Source: Hoylesella marshii DSM 16973 = JCM 13450 | GTDB lineage: Bacteria; Bacteroidota; Bacteroidia; Bacteroidales; Bacteroidaceae | NCBI RefSeq assembly: GCF_000146675.1 | Contig: NZ_GL397214.1 | Coordinates: 821,317 to 885,316 of the forward strand | DNA: 64,000 nt | Direction of reading: 5' to 3' | Shown here: one piece after another, positions 53,735 through 63,959 of the stretch | Layout: each line of letters opens with the position of its first letter | Position numbering within the stretch: the first letter of the stretch is position 1 | Translations under genes and position numbers: made by a program | The notes under the pieces: model-generated | The model's database searches: none | What the model was told of the DNA's origin: nothing | Seen by the model: only the letters and a program-made list of their open reading frames with translations

Positions 53735-54348
53735 AGAAACCGAATATCAAGAGTATTCCGTACAAGGAATTTAAAGACAACGAATCGCTGGAGAAAATTG
53801 CCCAAGAGTTGCATGAAGGCGGAACAAACGTGGTCTTGGGAACGCTCGACGACCTCATTAACTGGGGGCGGTCGAACTCTCTGTGGTCATTGACATTTGC
53901 CACAAGTTGCTGCGGTATAGAATTCATGTCTGTGGGTTGTGCCCGCTACGACTTTGCCCGCTTCGGCTTCGAGGTGACCCGTAACTCGCCAAGACAGGCC
54001 GATCTCATTATGTGTGCAGGCACTATTACCAACAAAATGGCACCTGTGTTCAAGAGATTGTATGACGAGATGGCCGAACCGAAATACGTTATCGCTGTCG
54101 GCGGCTGTGCCATTTCGGGCGGACCGTTCAAGTCCAGCTATCATGTAGTAAGAGGTATCAATGAGATAGTTCCCGTTGATGTATACATTCCCGGATGTCC
54201 GCCACGACCGGAAGCCATCCTTTACGGCATGATGCAGCTTCAGCGCAAGATAAAAGTTGAGAAGTTCTTCGGTGGAGCCAATCATAAAGAAAAGAAACCG
54301 ATTATCGTTAATGACGTGCCGGAAGACTTTAAAATAAATAAGGAGTAA
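53725..54348 (+). CDS. nuoB: NADH-quinone oxidoreductase subunit B
   Basis: 207 residues. Ligands for cluster N2: SCCGIEFMS, ...CAGT, and PGCPPRPEA. Hands electrons to quinone. Starts possible at 53725 (7 bp after AAAGGAG) or 53731 (ATGA overlap with nuoA); I chose the first because of spacing. Confidence 0.95.
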   Translation: MGMKKPNIKSIPYKEFKDNESLEKIAQELHEGGTNVVLGTLDDLINWGRSNSLWSLTFATSCCGIEFMSVGCARYDFARFGFEVTRNSPRQADLIMCAGTITNKMAPVFKRLYDEMAEPKYVIAVGGCAISGGPFKSSYHVVRGINEIVPVDVYIPGCPPRPEAILYGMMQLQRKIKVEKFFGGANHKEKKPIIVNDVPEDFKINKE

Positions 54349-54353
54349 CCGAT

Positions 54354-55922
54354 ATGAAGCTGGAAAATAAAATATTTGAGCTGAATGCGTTCCCCACAGA
54401 AATGGAGAAACTCAGAAACGAGCAGCATTTAGACTTCCTTGTAACCATCATCGGCGAAGACTTCGGCGAAGAAGGCTTAGGGTGTATCTATCTGTTGGAA
54501 AACACCGAAACACACGAACGTATCAGCGTGAAACTCATCGCTAAGGAACGAGACAACGCTTACTTACCCTCCGTATGTCATTTGTGGAAAGGTGCAGAGC
54601 TGTTGGAACGCGAAGTGTACGACTTCTACGGCATCCGATTCATCGGGAACCCAGACATGCGCCGCTTATTCCTGCGCTCCGATTTCCAAGGCTATCCTTT
54701 CCGAAAGGATTATGACATGGATCCGGAGAAGAACAAGTTTCCTTTGGAGGATGATTTGGAGCCTGATTATACGCTGCAATACGAGTTGGATCATCATGGG
54801 AACGTTTTAGAAAAGAAAGTACCGCTATTTACTGACGACGAATACGTTATCAACATCGGCCCTCAACACCCTGCAACACATGGCGTGTTACGGCTTCAAA
54901 CCGTACTCGACGGTGAGGTTATCAAACGTATTTATCCGCATTGTGGCTATATACACCGTGCTGTGGAAAAGATATCGGAAAGCTATTTGTACCCGCAGAT
55001 ACTTCCTTTTACAGACCGTTTAGACTACCTTAGCGCAATGATGAACCGCCATGCATTGGTGGGTGTCATAGAGGAGGCAATGGGCATAGAGCTCTCCGAC
55101 CGTATCAAATATATCCGTACCATCATGGATGAATTGCAACGCTTGGACAGCCATCTGCTGTTCTACAGTTGCTGCGGACAGGACTTGGGTGCCCTGACAG
55201 CATTTATCTATGGCATGCGCGACAGAGAAGAGGTGCTCAACGTCATGGAAGAGACCACCGGCGGACGCTTGATACAGAACTATTATAAAATAGGTGGACT
55301 GTTGGATGATATTGATCCGAACTTCGCAAGAAATGTGAAGAAACTTTGCGAGTATATCAAACCGAAGTTCAGAGAATATCAGGATATCCTTACCGGCAAT
55401 GTGATTTTGCAGAACCGGTTTAAGAATGTCGGCGTATTGTCAAAGGAAGAGGTGATTTCTTATGGATGTACGGGAGGTACAGGGCGTGCTGCCGGATGGG
55501 CTAACGATGTGAGAAAGAACCATCCTTACGACCTTTACAACCAAGTAGACTTCAAAGAAATCGTGTATAACAACGGCGACAGCTTCGACCGTTACATGGT
55601 ACGTATGAAAGAAATGGAGCAGAGTGTTCACATTCTCGAACAACTGATAGACAATATTCCCGAAGGCGACTTCTATATCAAGCAGAAACCTGTCATCAAA
55701 GTTCCCGAGGGACAATGGTACTTCTCCTGTGAGGGAAGCCGTGGCGAGATTGGCGTTTATCTCGACTCCAGAGGCGACAAGATGCCGTATCGACTGAAAT
55801 TCCGACCTATGGGACTACCCTTGGTTGCCGCCCTTGATACGGCCTGCAGAGGCGAAAAGATAGGAGACCTTATTGCTGTAGGCGCTTCGATGGACTATGT
55901 CATACCCGACATTGACCGTTAA
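54354..55922 (+). CDS. nuoCD: Fused NADH-quinone oxidoreductase subunits C and D
   Basis: 522 residues: NuoC-like residues 1-150 (YDFYGIRFIGNPDMRRL), then NuoD from about 160 (NIGPQHPATHGVLRL, HRAVEKISE) with the quinone-site region. The fusion is seen in several bacterial groups. Together with NuoB it forms the quinone-reducing module. Confidence 0.94.
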   Translation: MKLENKIFELNAFPTEMEKLRNEQHLDFLVTIIGEDFGEEGLGCIYLLENTETHERISVKLIAKERDNAYLPSVCHLWKGAELLEREVYDFYGIRFIGNPDMRRLFLRSDFQGYPFRKDYDMDPEKNKFPLEDDLEPDYTLQYELDHHGNVLEKKVPLFTDDEYVINIGPQHPATHGVLRLQTVLDGEVIKRIYPHCGYIHRAVEKISESYLYPQILPFTDRLDYLSAMMNRHALVGVIEEAMGIELSDRIKYIRTIMDELQRLDSHLLFYSCCGQDLGALTAFIYGMRDREEVLNVMEETTGGRLIQNYYKIGGLLDDIDPNFARNVKKLCEYIKPKFREYQDILTGNVILQNRFKNVGVLSKEEVISYGCTGGTGRAAGWANDVRKNHPYDLYNQVDFKEIVYNNGDSFDRYMVRMKEMEQSVHILEQLIDNIPEGDFYIKQKPVIKVPEGQWYFSCEGSRGEIGVYLDSRGDKMPYRLKFRPMGLPLVAALDTACRGEKIGDLIAVGASMDYVIPDIDR

Positions 55923-55954
55923 ACATTCATCATCAACTATAAAAATTAACTGAA

Positions 55955-57037
55955 GTGTTTGATTTTTCTATTATAACGACATGGTTTGACGGTCTTCTCC
56001 GAAACACATTAGGGCTCGGAGACCTCGCGTCAATTCTCATAGAATGCGTAGTAGTGGGGCTACTGATACTATTATCTTACGCCGTCTTCGCTATCATTCT
56101 TATTTTTATGGAGCGCAAAGTGTGTGCATACTTCCAATGCCGGTTAGGCCCGATGCGTGTCGGACCTTGGGGATTGCTGCAAGTTTTGGCAGATGTGCTC
56201 AAGATGTTGATAAAAGAAATCTTTCCTGTCGATAAGGCAGATAAGTTTCTTTACACACTCGCACCGTTTTTGGTGCTTATCGGTTCAGTAGGCGCTTATT
56301 CGTTCCTGCCATGGAACAAAGGAGCTTCTATTCTCGATTTCAATGTAGGCATCTTCTTAGTAACAGCCGTTTCCAGCATCGGTGTGTTAGGGATATTCAT
56401 GGCTGGATGGAGCTCCAACAATAAATTCGGTGTGGTTTCAGCCATGCGTGGAGCCGTTCAGATGATTTCTTACGAGATGTCGCTTGGACTATGTCTTATC
56501 ACCGCAGTCATTCTGACGGGAACCATGCAGATGTCGGGAATTGTAGAAAGTCAGGCAGATGGCTGGCTTATCTTCAAAGGACACATACCTGCGCTTATTG
56601 CGTTCTTCGTCTTCCTGATTGCCGGAAATGCCGAAGCAAACCGCGGTCCCTTTGACCTTGCCGAGGCAGAGAGCGAATTAACGGCCGGCTATCATACGGA
56701 ATATTCAGGCATGGGCTTCGGTTTCTTCTATTTGGCAGAATACTTGAACCTCTTTATCGTTGCCGGATTGGCTGCCACTGTCTTCCTTGGAGGATGGATG
56801 CCTTTACATATCGGAGGCTGGGAGGGCTTCAATGCTATCATGGACTATATCCCCGGCATCGTATGGTTCTTAGGAAAGACCTTTATGCTGATATGGGTTC
56901 TGCTTTGGATTAAGTGGACATATCCACGCCTGCGCATAGACCAGATATTGAAATTGGAATGGAAGTATCTGATGCCTCTATCGTTGTTGAATCTGGTTTT
57001 AATGACTATCGTGGTAGCTTTCGGGCTTCACTTCTAA
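55955..57037 (+). CDS. nuoH: NADH-quinone oxidoreductase subunit H
   Basis: 360 residues, eight membrane helices, conserved ERKVCAYFQCRLGPMRVGPW near residue 50 and the loop PFDLAEAESELTAGYHTEY near 230 that lines the quinone cavity. Begins with GTG at 55955, 32 bp after nuoCD. Confidence 0.94.
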   Translation: MFDFSIITTWFDGLLRNTLGLGDLASILIECVVVGLLILLSYAVFAIILIFMERKVCAYFQCRLGPMRVGPWGLLQVLADVLKMLIKEIFPVDKADKFLYTLAPFLVLIGSVGAYSFLPWNKGASILDFNVGIFLVTAVSSIGVLGIFMAGWSSNNKFGVVSAMRGAVQMISYEMSLGLCLITAVILTGTMQMSGIVESQADGWLIFKGHIPALIAFFVFLIAGNAEANRGPFDLAEAESELTAGYHTEYSGMGFGFFYLAEYLNLFIVAGLAATVFLGGWMPLHIGGWEGFNAIMDYIPGIVWFLGKTFMLIWVLLWIKWTYPRLRIDQILKLEWKYLMPLSLLNLVLMTIVVAFGLHF

Positions 57038-57049
57038 TGAAAGGGAAAG

Positions 57050-57622
57050 ATGAAAGACAAGAAAAAATCATATTTCGGCGAAATAAAGGATGGCATGAGC
57101 TCCCTGCTTACGGGACTCGGCGTTACATGGAAAGAATATTTCACAAAGAAAGTAACGGAGCAATATCCTGAAAATCGTAAGACCGAACACATTTCGGAAC
57201 GGCATAGAGCCATATTGACAATGCCCCACGACGAGAACGGAGTTAATAAATGTGTGGCTTGCGAGTTATGCCAGAAAGCATGTCCGAATGGCACCATCAC
57301 CGTATTAAGTCAGATGGTAGTTAAAGAAGACGGGAAGAAGAAGAAGTTATTGACCGACTATGTGTACGACTTAGGTGACTGCATGTTTTGTAATCTCTGT
57401 GTAGATGCCTGTCCGCATGATGCCATCCGCTTCTCAAATAACTTTGAAAACTCAGTATTTGACAGAAATGTATTGGTGCAGCATCTCAACATTCCTCCTA
57501 CCAAGGAAGCTATGGAACAGTATGAGGCCAATGCAAAGAGAATAGAAGAGGAAAAAGCCGCTGCCGCTGCAGCTAAGGCGGCAGAGGATGCTTCAACAGA
57601 AAAAACGGAGGAAACGAAATAA
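57050..57622 (+). CDS. nuoI: NADH-quinone oxidoreductase subunit I
   Basis: 190 residues with two [4Fe-4S] sites: CVACELCQKACP and CMFCNLCVDACP. The Ala/Glu/Lys-rich tail of about 30 residues after them is unusual in length and probably disordered. Stop and nuoJ start share a base (ATAATGG). Confidence 0.94.
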   Translation: MKDKKKSYFGEIKDGMSSLLTGLGVTWKEYFTKKVTEQYPENRKTEHISERHRAILTMPHDENGVNKCVACELCQKACPNGTITVLSQMVVKEDGKKKKLLTDYVYDLGDCMFCNLCVDACPHDAIRFSNNFENSVFDRNVLVQHLNIPPTKEAMEQYEANAKRIEEEKAAAAAAKAAEDASTEKTEETK

Positions 57623-58146
57623 TGGCAAACCTAATTATCTTTGGAATTTTAGCTGCAATCATTTTGATTTCAGCCGTATTTTGCGTCATGACAAAGCGTA
57701 TCATGCGCGCTGCCACATTCTTGCTGTTTGTACTCTTTGGAATCGCAGGCATCTATTTCCTGCTCGACTACACTTTCTTAGGGGCAGCACAGCTCAGCAT
57801 CTATGCCGGTGGTATTACGATGATATACATCTTTGCCATACAGTTGGTATCGAAAAGAACGCTGCAAGGACTGACCGAACACGTGAAAGGAAGCCAATTG
57901 GTGTTAGGCATTTTGCTCTCATTGGCGGGATTGGTCACAGTCGTGGCTGTATTGTTGAAGAACGAATTCATAAACAAAGCGATGGAAATGGCAGATAGCG
58001 AAGTGCCGATGAAGACTATCGGAACAGCACTCATGGGGTCTGAGAAGTACCAATATGTGCTACCTTTTGAATTTATCTCCATATTCCTTTTGGCTTGTAT
58101 CATTGGCGGCCTGATGGTTTCGCATAAAAAGAAGGAGGAACAATAA
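57622..58146 (+). CDS. nuoJ: NADH-quinone oxidoreductase subunit J
   Basis: 174 residues with five membrane helices; LLDYTFLGAAQLSIYAGGIT carries the pi-bulge region important for coupling. Directly followed by nuoK. Confidence 0.92.
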   Translation: MANLIIFGILAAIILISAVFCVMTKRIMRAATFLLFVLFGIAGIYFLLDYTFLGAAQLSIYAGGITMIYIFAIQLVSKRTLQGLTEHVKGSQLVLGILLSLAGLVTVVAVLLKNEFINKAMEMADSEVPMKTIGTALMGSEKYQYVLPFEFISIFLLACIIGGLMVSHKKKEEQ

Positions 58147-58458
58147 ATGACAATACCTGTAGAATACTTCTTTGTGCTTAGTGCACTTTTGTTCTTTATC
58201 GGTGTCTTCGGATTCATTACGCGGCGCAATCTCATTGCTATGCTGATTTCCGTAGAACTGATTCTGAATGCCGTAGATATTAATTTCGCCGCATTCAACC
58301 GCATTCTTTACCCGGGAGAGTTTGAAGGCTTCTTCTTCACTCTTTTCTCTATCGGAGTCAGTGCGGCAGAGTCGGCAGTGGCCGTAGCCATCATTCTGAA
58401 TGTTTACCGCCACTTCAAGAGCGATCAGGTGAACAGTATTGAAAACATGAAATTATAA
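58147..58458 (+). CDS. nuoK: NADH-quinone oxidoreductase subunit K
   Basis: 103 residues, three membrane helices with the conserved Glu in MLISVELILNAVDINF and in SAAESAVAVAIIL. Starts the base after the nuoJ stop. Confidence 0.93.
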   Translation: MTIPVEYFFVLSALLFFIGVFGFITRRNLIAMLISVELILNAVDINFAAFNRILYPGEFEGFFFTLFSIGVSAAESAVAVAIILNVYRHFKSDQVNSIENMKL

Positions 58459-58468
58459 AATTGCGATT

Positions 58469-60430
58469 ATGGATTACAGTTATGTATTTTTAATACTACT
58501 TCTACCTGCATTGTCTTTCCTTGTGGTGGGACTTTTAGGTATGAAGATGAGCCACAAGGTAGCAGGCCTCATAGGAACCTGTTCCTTAGCTGCGGTAACG
58601 ATACTGTGCTATTATACAGCTATCGAATACTTCCTGATAGCAGGGCGCGAGGGGCAGTTGTACCCCACGGTAACAGCTTTCGACATGACGTGGCTTAGGT
58701 TTACCGACCTACTGACCTTTCATATAGGATTCCGCCTGACACCTATCTCGGTGATGATGCTCATCGTTATTTCGACGGTCAGCCTCATGGTACATATTTA
58801 TTCCTTTGGTTACATGCACGGGGAGAAAGGTTTCCAACATTATTATGCTTTCCTTTCACTCTTCACCATGTCGATGCTCGGGCTCGTTGTGGCTACGAAC
58901 ATCTTCCAAATGTATCTGTTCTGGGAACTTGTAGGTGTATCTTCCTATCTGCTCATCGGCTTCTATTATTCCACAAAGGCAGCTGTTGCCGCCTCAAAAA
59001 AGGCATTTATTGTAACACGGTTTGCCGACTTGTTCTTCCTGATAGGTATCTTAATTTACAGTTTCTATGTAGGGACATTCAATTACGACCTGTCACAGAT
59101 GAATCCTGAAAACATGGAGGCACTCCACCAAAACGCATGGATTATTCCCACAGCACTCTTCCTTATGTTTATCGGAGGTGCCGGAAAGAGTGCCATGTTC
59201 CCACTTCATATATGGTTGCCCGATGCTATGGAGGGTCCGACACCTGTCTCCGCACTCATTCATGCAGCCACAATGGTCGTTGCAGGCGTATATCTTGTAG
59301 CGAGCTTGTTCCCTCTCTTCATCGAATTTGCTCCGCAAGCATTACATTGGATAGCCTATATTGCAGCCTTTACAGCATTCTATGCCGCAGCTGTAGCTTG
59401 CTGTCAGAGCGATATAAAACGAGTATTGGCATTCTCAACCATTTCCCAAATCGGCTTCATGCTTGTAGCTTTAGGTGTTTGCATGCCCGACCCTGAGACA
59501 AACGTTGTGGCACAAACGAGCGAAGAATTTGCCGATGTAAATGGTCTTGGTTATATGGCCGGCATGTTCCACCTCTTTACCCATGCCATGTTTAAGGCCT
59601 GTTTATTCTTAGGAGCAGGATGTATCATCCATGCAGTGCATTCCAATGAAAAAGCATATATGGGTGGTTTACGCAAATATATGAAAGTTACTCACATCAC
59701 GTTCCTTATCTGCTGTTTGGCTATTGCCGGCATTTTCCCGTTCAGCGGTTTCTTCTCAAAGGATGAAATCTTAGTGGCATGCTACAACTTCCATCCTGCA
59801 ATGGGCATGATTATGAGTGCTATTGCCGCGATGACGGCTTTCTATATGTTCCGTCTCTATTATGTGATATTCTGGGGAAAGAGCTATTACGAGACCCATC
59901 AAGAGCAGGGAGCAAAGAAACCCCATGAGGCACCTCTCACGATGACGACACCGCTCATTGTCTTGTCTGCCATTACGATTCTCTGCGGATGGATTCCATT
60001 CGGTCATTTTGTATCGGCCAACGGATTGAGTTTTGACACTCATGTGAATTGGACGGTAGCCATCTCATCCACAATATTGGCGATTTGCGGCATTGCCCTT
60101 GCCACCTTTATGTATAAGGGAGAAGAAACGCCGGTGGCCGATGCCCTTGCCAGAAGATTCTCTACACTCCATCAAGCAGCCTACAAGCGTTTCTATATGG
60201 ATGAAATCTGGCAATTCGTTACCCACCGCATCATCTTTCGCTGCATAAGTACACCCATTGCATGGTTTGACCGCCATGTCATCGACGGTACATTCAACTT
60301 CCTTGCATGGAGCTCCAACGAGGCCGGAGAGAGTATCAGAGGCTGGCAGAGCGGCGATGTACGCCATTATGCCGCATGGTTGCTGGCAGGTTCCATAGCC
60401 CTTACTTTAATATTGTTATGTATTTTATAA
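58469..60430 (+). CDS. nuoL: NADH-quinone oxidoreductase subunit L
   Basis: 653 residues, antiporter-like subunit with LFWELVGVSSYLLIGFYY, AGKSAMFPLHIWLPDAMEGP and HAATMVVAGVYL, the last two holding the Lys/His proton-path residues. The long amphipathic C-terminal helix is present. Proton pumping at the distal end. Confidence 0.95.
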   Translation: MDYSYVFLILLLPALSFLVVGLLGMKMSHKVAGLIGTCSLAAVTILCYYTAIEYFLIAGREGQLYPTVTAFDMTWLRFTDLLTFHIGFRLTPISVMMLIVISTVSLMVHIYSFGYMHGEKGFQHYYAFLSLFTMSMLGLVVATNIFQMYLFWELVGVSSYLLIGFYYSTKAAVAASKKAFIVTRFADLFFLIGILIYSFYVGTFNYDLSQMNPENMEALHQNAWIIPTALFLMFIGGAGKSAMFPLHIWLPDAMEGPTPVSALIHAATMVVAGVYLVASLFPLFIEFAPQALHWIAYIAAFTAFYAAAVACCQSDIKRVLAFSTISQIGFMLVALGVCMPDPETNVVAQTSEEFADVNGLGYMAGMFHLFTHAMFKACLFLGAGCIIHAVHSNEKAYMGGLRKYMKVTHITFLICCLAIAGIFPFSGFFSKDEILVACYNFHPAMGMIMSAIAAMTAFYMFRLYYVIFWGKSYYETHQEQGAKKPHEAPLTMTTPLIVLSAITILCGWIPFGHFVSANGLSFDTHVNWTVAISSTILAICGIALATFMYKGEETPVADALARRFSTLHQAAYKRFYMDEIWQFVTHRIIFRCISTPIAWFDRHVIDGTFNFLAWSSNEAGESIRGWQSGDVRHYAAWLLAGSIALTLILLCIL

Positions 60431-60444
60431 TGTAAGTTAGAAAA

Positions 60445-61950
60445 ATGAATATATTAACATTATTCGTCTTAATACCTTCACTGATGTTGTTGGGTCTTTG
60501 GATTTCCCGCAACACCCATCAGGTACGTAGTGTGATGGTGGCAGGTGCATCATGTTTGCTTGCACTCTCCATATGGCTCACTATCATATTCATTCAGATG
60601 CGCCAAGCAGGAGACACGGCTCCCATGCTCTTTACTTACAGTTCCGTTTGGTTCGCACCACTCAATATCTGTTATTCGGTAGGTGTCGATGGCATCTCTG
60701 TTGTGATGTTACTTCTGACAAGTATCATTGTTTTCACAGGAACATTTGCCTCATGGCAGCTCAAGCCCATGACGAAAGAATACTTCCTTTGGTTCACACT
60801 CTTGTCGATAGGTGTATATGGATTCTTCATCTCCATCGACATGTTTACCATGTTCATGTTCTATGAGGTGGCGTTGATTCCCATGTATCTGCTTATCGGC
60901 GTATGGGGTAGTGGTAACAAGGAGTATGCAGCCATGAAACTTACCCTGATGTTAATGGGCGGTTCTGCTCTTCTCATTATCGGTATTCTCGGTATTTACT
61001 TCTTCAGTGGGGCAACAACCATGAATGTGATTGAGATTGCGGCCATGCACAACATTCCCGTTTCTATACAGAAGGTATTCTTTCCTTTTGTCTTCATCGG
61101 TTTCGGAGTGCTCGGTGCATTGTTTCCATTCCATACTTGGAGCCCCGACGGTCATGCCTCTGCGCCCACAGCCGTTTCCATGTTACATGCCGGAGTGTTG
61201 ATGAAATTAGGAGGATACGGTTGCTTCCGCATTGCCATGTTCCTGCTTCCTGAAGCTGCACACGACCTTGCATGGATATTCTTGATACTCACGACCATCT
61301 CCGTTGTTTACGGAGCATTCTCCGCATGTGTACAGACAGACTTGAAATACATCAATGCCTACTCTTCCGTGTCTCACTGCGGATTGGTACTTTTCGCACT
61401 CCTGATGATGACACAGACATCTTGTACAGGTGCCATCCTTCAGATGTTGTCTCACGGATTGATGACTGCACTTTTCTTCGCGCTCATCGGTATGATTTAC
61501 GGACGTACACACACACGTGATATCCGTCAGTTGAGCGGTCTCATGAAGATTATGCCTTTCCTCGGAGTAGGTTATGTCGTAGCCGGTTTGGCCAACCTCG
61601 GATTACCGGGTTTCTCGGGTTTCGTGGCTGAAATGACCATCTTCGTCGGCTCATTCCAAAACGCCGACACGTTCCATCGTGCTGCAACCATCATTGCCTG
61701 CACAAGTATCGTCGTTACGGCGGTCTACATCTTGCGCACGGTAGGCTTCATTCTGTTCAACAAAGTGGAGAACCCGCACTACGAAACCTTAACAGATGCA
61801 ACTTGGGATGAAAGAGTTGCCGTTTGCGGACTTATCGTTTGTGTGGCCGGACTGGGTCTTGCTCCCCTTTGGGCGAGCCAAGTCATCAGCGATACCATAG
61901 GCCCCATGATTGAACACATCAACAGCATATCTGTCATCGCATCACTTTAA
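60445..61950 (+). CDS. nuoM: NADH-quinone oxidoreductase subunit M
   Basis: 501 residues, antiporter-like, with FYEVALIPMYLLIGVWG, FPFHTWSPDGHASAPTAVSM and the HAGVLMKLGGYG motif. Proton pumping. Follows nuoL by 14 bp. Confidence 0.95.
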   Translation: MNILTLFVLIPSLMLLGLWISRNTHQVRSVMVAGASCLLALSIWLTIIFIQMRQAGDTAPMLFTYSSVWFAPLNICYSVGVDGISVVMLLLTSIIVFTGTFASWQLKPMTKEYFLWFTLLSIGVYGFFISIDMFTMFMFYEVALIPMYLLIGVWGSGNKEYAAMKLTLMLMGGSALLIIGILGIYFFSGATTMNVIEIAAMHNIPVSIQKVFFPFVFIGFGVLGALFPFHTWSPDGHASAPTAVSMLHAGVLMKLGGYGCFRIAMFLLPEAAHDLAWIFLILTTISVVYGAFSACVQTDLKYINAYSSVSHCGLVLFALLMMTQTSCTGAILQMLSHGLMTALFFALIGMIYGRTHTRDIRQLSGLMKIMPFLGVGYVVAGLANLGLPGFSGFVAEMTIFVGSFQNADTFHRAATIIACTSIVVTAVYILRTVGFILFNKVENPHYETLTDATWDERVAVCGLIVCVAGLGLAPLWASQVISDTIGPMIEHINSISVIASL

Positions 61951-61965
61951 TAAACAGAATAGATA

Positions 61966-63396
61966 ATGGATTACAGTCAATTTCTAAATATGATTCCCGA
62001 AGCCACATTGATGGCTGTGCTTGTTATCGTCTTTTTAGCCGATTTCATATCATCCGGCAAGACGATACGTAAATGGTTTAATCCGCTGGTATGCATACTG
62101 ATGCTTGCACAAGTACTTATCAACATTTGTCCGCAAGAACCTGTCTCGACATTCGGAGGCCTGTATGTTACTTCCCACTCGGTAAACATCATGAAAACCA
62201 TACTTGCTGCAGGAACACTCATTGTTTTCATACAAAGCCGACAATGGCTGTCGCGTGAAGACACAAAACGTTACGAGGGAGAGTTCTACATGCTCACCAT
62301 CTCCACCCTGCTGGGTATGTTCATGATGATGAGTTCGGGCAGTTTCCTCATGTTTTTCTTAGGATTGGAGATGGCTTCCGTGCCCTTGGCCTGCCTTGTG
62401 GCTATGGATAAATACCGTTCCAACTCGGCAGAAGGTGCAGCCAAGTTCATCCTTACAGCCACATTCTCCAGCGGAGTAATGCTCTATGGAATATCTTTCA
62501 TCTATGGCTCGGTAGGCACCTTATACTTTGAAGATGTCGTTGAAAAGCTAACGGTCACACCCATGAACATCATGGGATTGGTATTCTTCTTTACCGGACT
62601 TGGCTTTAAAATAAGTTTAGTACCGTTTCATTTCTGGACAGCAGACACCTATCAAGGCGCGCCCACTACCGTTACGGGCTATCTAAGCGTGATTTCCAAA
62701 GGTGCGGCAGCCTTTACTTTGATGACTATACTCATGAAAGTATTCGCTCCGATGACTGTTTATTGGGAATACCTGCTTTACATCGTCATCGTGTTGAGTA
62801 TCACCGTAGCCAACCTCTTTGCCATCCGTCAAAGCGAACTGAAACGTTTCATGGCATTCAGTTCCATCTCTCAAGCCGGCTACATCATGCTGGCCGTAGT
62901 GGGTAACAGCAGTATGGGTGTTGCCGCACTCATTTACTACGTACTTATCTATATCGTAGCAAACATGAGTGTCTTTTCCATCATCAGCGTGATAGAGCAA
63001 AACAATCACGGCAATACGCAGATGGATGCCTACAACGGACTGTACACCACCAATCCCAAGCTGTCGCTCCTCATGACACTTGCCCTCTTCTCGCTCGGTG
63101 GTATTCCCCCGTTTGCAGGCATGTTCAGCAAGTTCTTCGTCTTTATGGCTGCTGCCCAGCAAGGCAGTACATGGGCGTATGCCGTATTGTTCTTGGCTTT
63201 GATTAACACGGTTATCAGCCTGTACTACTATCTGCTCATCGTGAAAGCCATGTATATCAACAAGAACGAGAACCCGTTGCCCGCCTTCAAGAGCGATTTC
63301 AATACCAAACTTGCACTTGCCATCTGTACGTTCGGCATCTTACTCTTCGGTATCGGCAGCTTCTTCTACGAGTGGATATACCAAGCAGCCTCATAA
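61966..63396 (+). CDS. nuoN: NADH-quinone oxidoreductase subunit N
   Basis: 476 residues, antiporter-like, with [40 protein letters not shown] and [13 protein letters not shown]. Last subunit of the operon; two terminators follow. No nuoE, nuoF or nuoG is present between A and N. Confidence 0.95.
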   Translation: MDYSQFLNMIPEATLMAVLVIVFLADFISSGKTIRKWFNPLVCILMLAQVLINICPQEPVSTFGGLYVTSHSVNIMKTILAAGTLIVFIQSRQWLSREDTKRYEGEFYMLTISTLLGMFMMMSSGSFLMFFLGLEMASVPLACLVAMDKYRSNSAEGAAKFILTATFSSGVMLYGISFIYGSVGTLYFEDVVEKLTVTPMNIMGLVFFFTGLGFKISLVPFHFWTADTYQGAPTTVTGYLSVISKGAAAFTLMTILMKVFAPMTVYWEYLLYIVIVLSITVANLFAIRQSELKRFMAFSSISQAGYIMLAVVGNSSMGVAALIYYVLIYIVANMSVFSIISVIEQNNHGNTQMDAYNGLYTTNPKLSLLMTLALFSLGGIPPFAGMFSKFFVFMAAAQQGSTWAYAVLFLALINTVISLYYYLLIVKAMYINKNENPLPAFKSDFNTKLALAICTFGILLFGIGSFFYEWIYQAAS

Positions 63397-63411
63397 AGAT
63401 GAGTGCCTTTT

Positions 63412-63443
63412 GAAAGCTCCGCGGGGAAACGATGAGAGCTTTC
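63412..63443 (+). terminator. First terminator after nuoN
   Basis: GAAAGCTC pairs with GAGCTTTC, 15 bp after the stop. Confidence 0.6.
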
Positions 63444-63468
63444 ATCTTCCATTACCTAATCATATAGC

Positions 63469-63507
63469 CCGCACGGTTTGAGCCTTTTCTCAACCGTGCG
63501 GCTTTTC
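63469..63507 (+). terminator. Strong terminator after nuoN
   Basis: CCGCACGGTTTGAG with CTCAACCGTGCGG followed by a T run. Confidence 0.85.
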
Positions 63508-63609
63508 GTATGGGATGAAACGAGACTTCTGTGCCAATAAGCATTCTATTGCAGTCTTCGCTTAGTTATATTCATCAAGTCGATGAAACAGGGTTTATCA
63601 TCGTCTTTA

Positions 63610-63658
63610 CAATAGGCAATACAAACTCCCATCATGATGGGAATTTAATATTGCTTAT
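63610..63658. repeat. Nested palindrome
   Basis: Perfect TCCCATCATGATGGGA (63627-63642) enclosed by near-complementary AATAGGCAATA and TATTGCTTATT arms. May be a regulatory or IS target site. Confidence 0.55.
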
Positions 63659-63797
63659 TATTGCTGTCCGGTAAATATTTTTGTTATATAAAAGTTAAGG
63701 GCTAAAATCCTCTTTTGGATTTCAGCCCTTTTCGTTACTTTTGTTTCTACTATTAAACTTCAATAACATGGGCAAAAATACACATTTTATTGGGTAA
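63659..63797 (+). mobile_element. IS4-family left-end remnant
   Basis: TATTGCTGTCCGGTA (63659-63673) and about 120 bp that match 11097-11235, with a truncated transposase start MGKNTHFIG (63768-63797). No right end nearby. Confidence 0.85.
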
Positions 63798-63801
63798 TAA
63801 A

Positions 63802-63867
63802 TTATCCAGACGTGGATAATGACCTATCCAAACGTGGATAAGGGATTATACAAGTGTGTATAACTAA
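63802..63867. repeat. Three 22-bp palindromic units (DnaA-box-like)
   Basis: TTATCCA-GACG-TGGATAA (63802-63819), TATCCA-AACG-TGGATA (63825-63840) and TTATACA-AGTG-TGTATAA (63846-63863), centres exactly 22 bp apart. The last contains TTATACACA on the minus strand, a perfect DnaA-box consensus, and the others TTATCCACG. Confidence 0.8.
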
Positions 63868-63912
63868 CGGTATAAGGGTGGTGTGGTGTTTGGGGGTTAG
63901 TATAAAACGAAG

Positions 63913-63944
63913 AAGGCCTTGGAGGGGGATATCTCCAAGGCCTT
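63913..63944 (-). terminator. rRNA-operon terminator
   Basis: AAGGCCTTGGAG pairs perfectly with CTCCAAGGCCTT, followed on the minus strand by CTTCGTTTTA. It lies just after the 5S gene. Confidence 0.8.
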
Positions 63945-63959
63945 GTATGAAAAAGAAAG

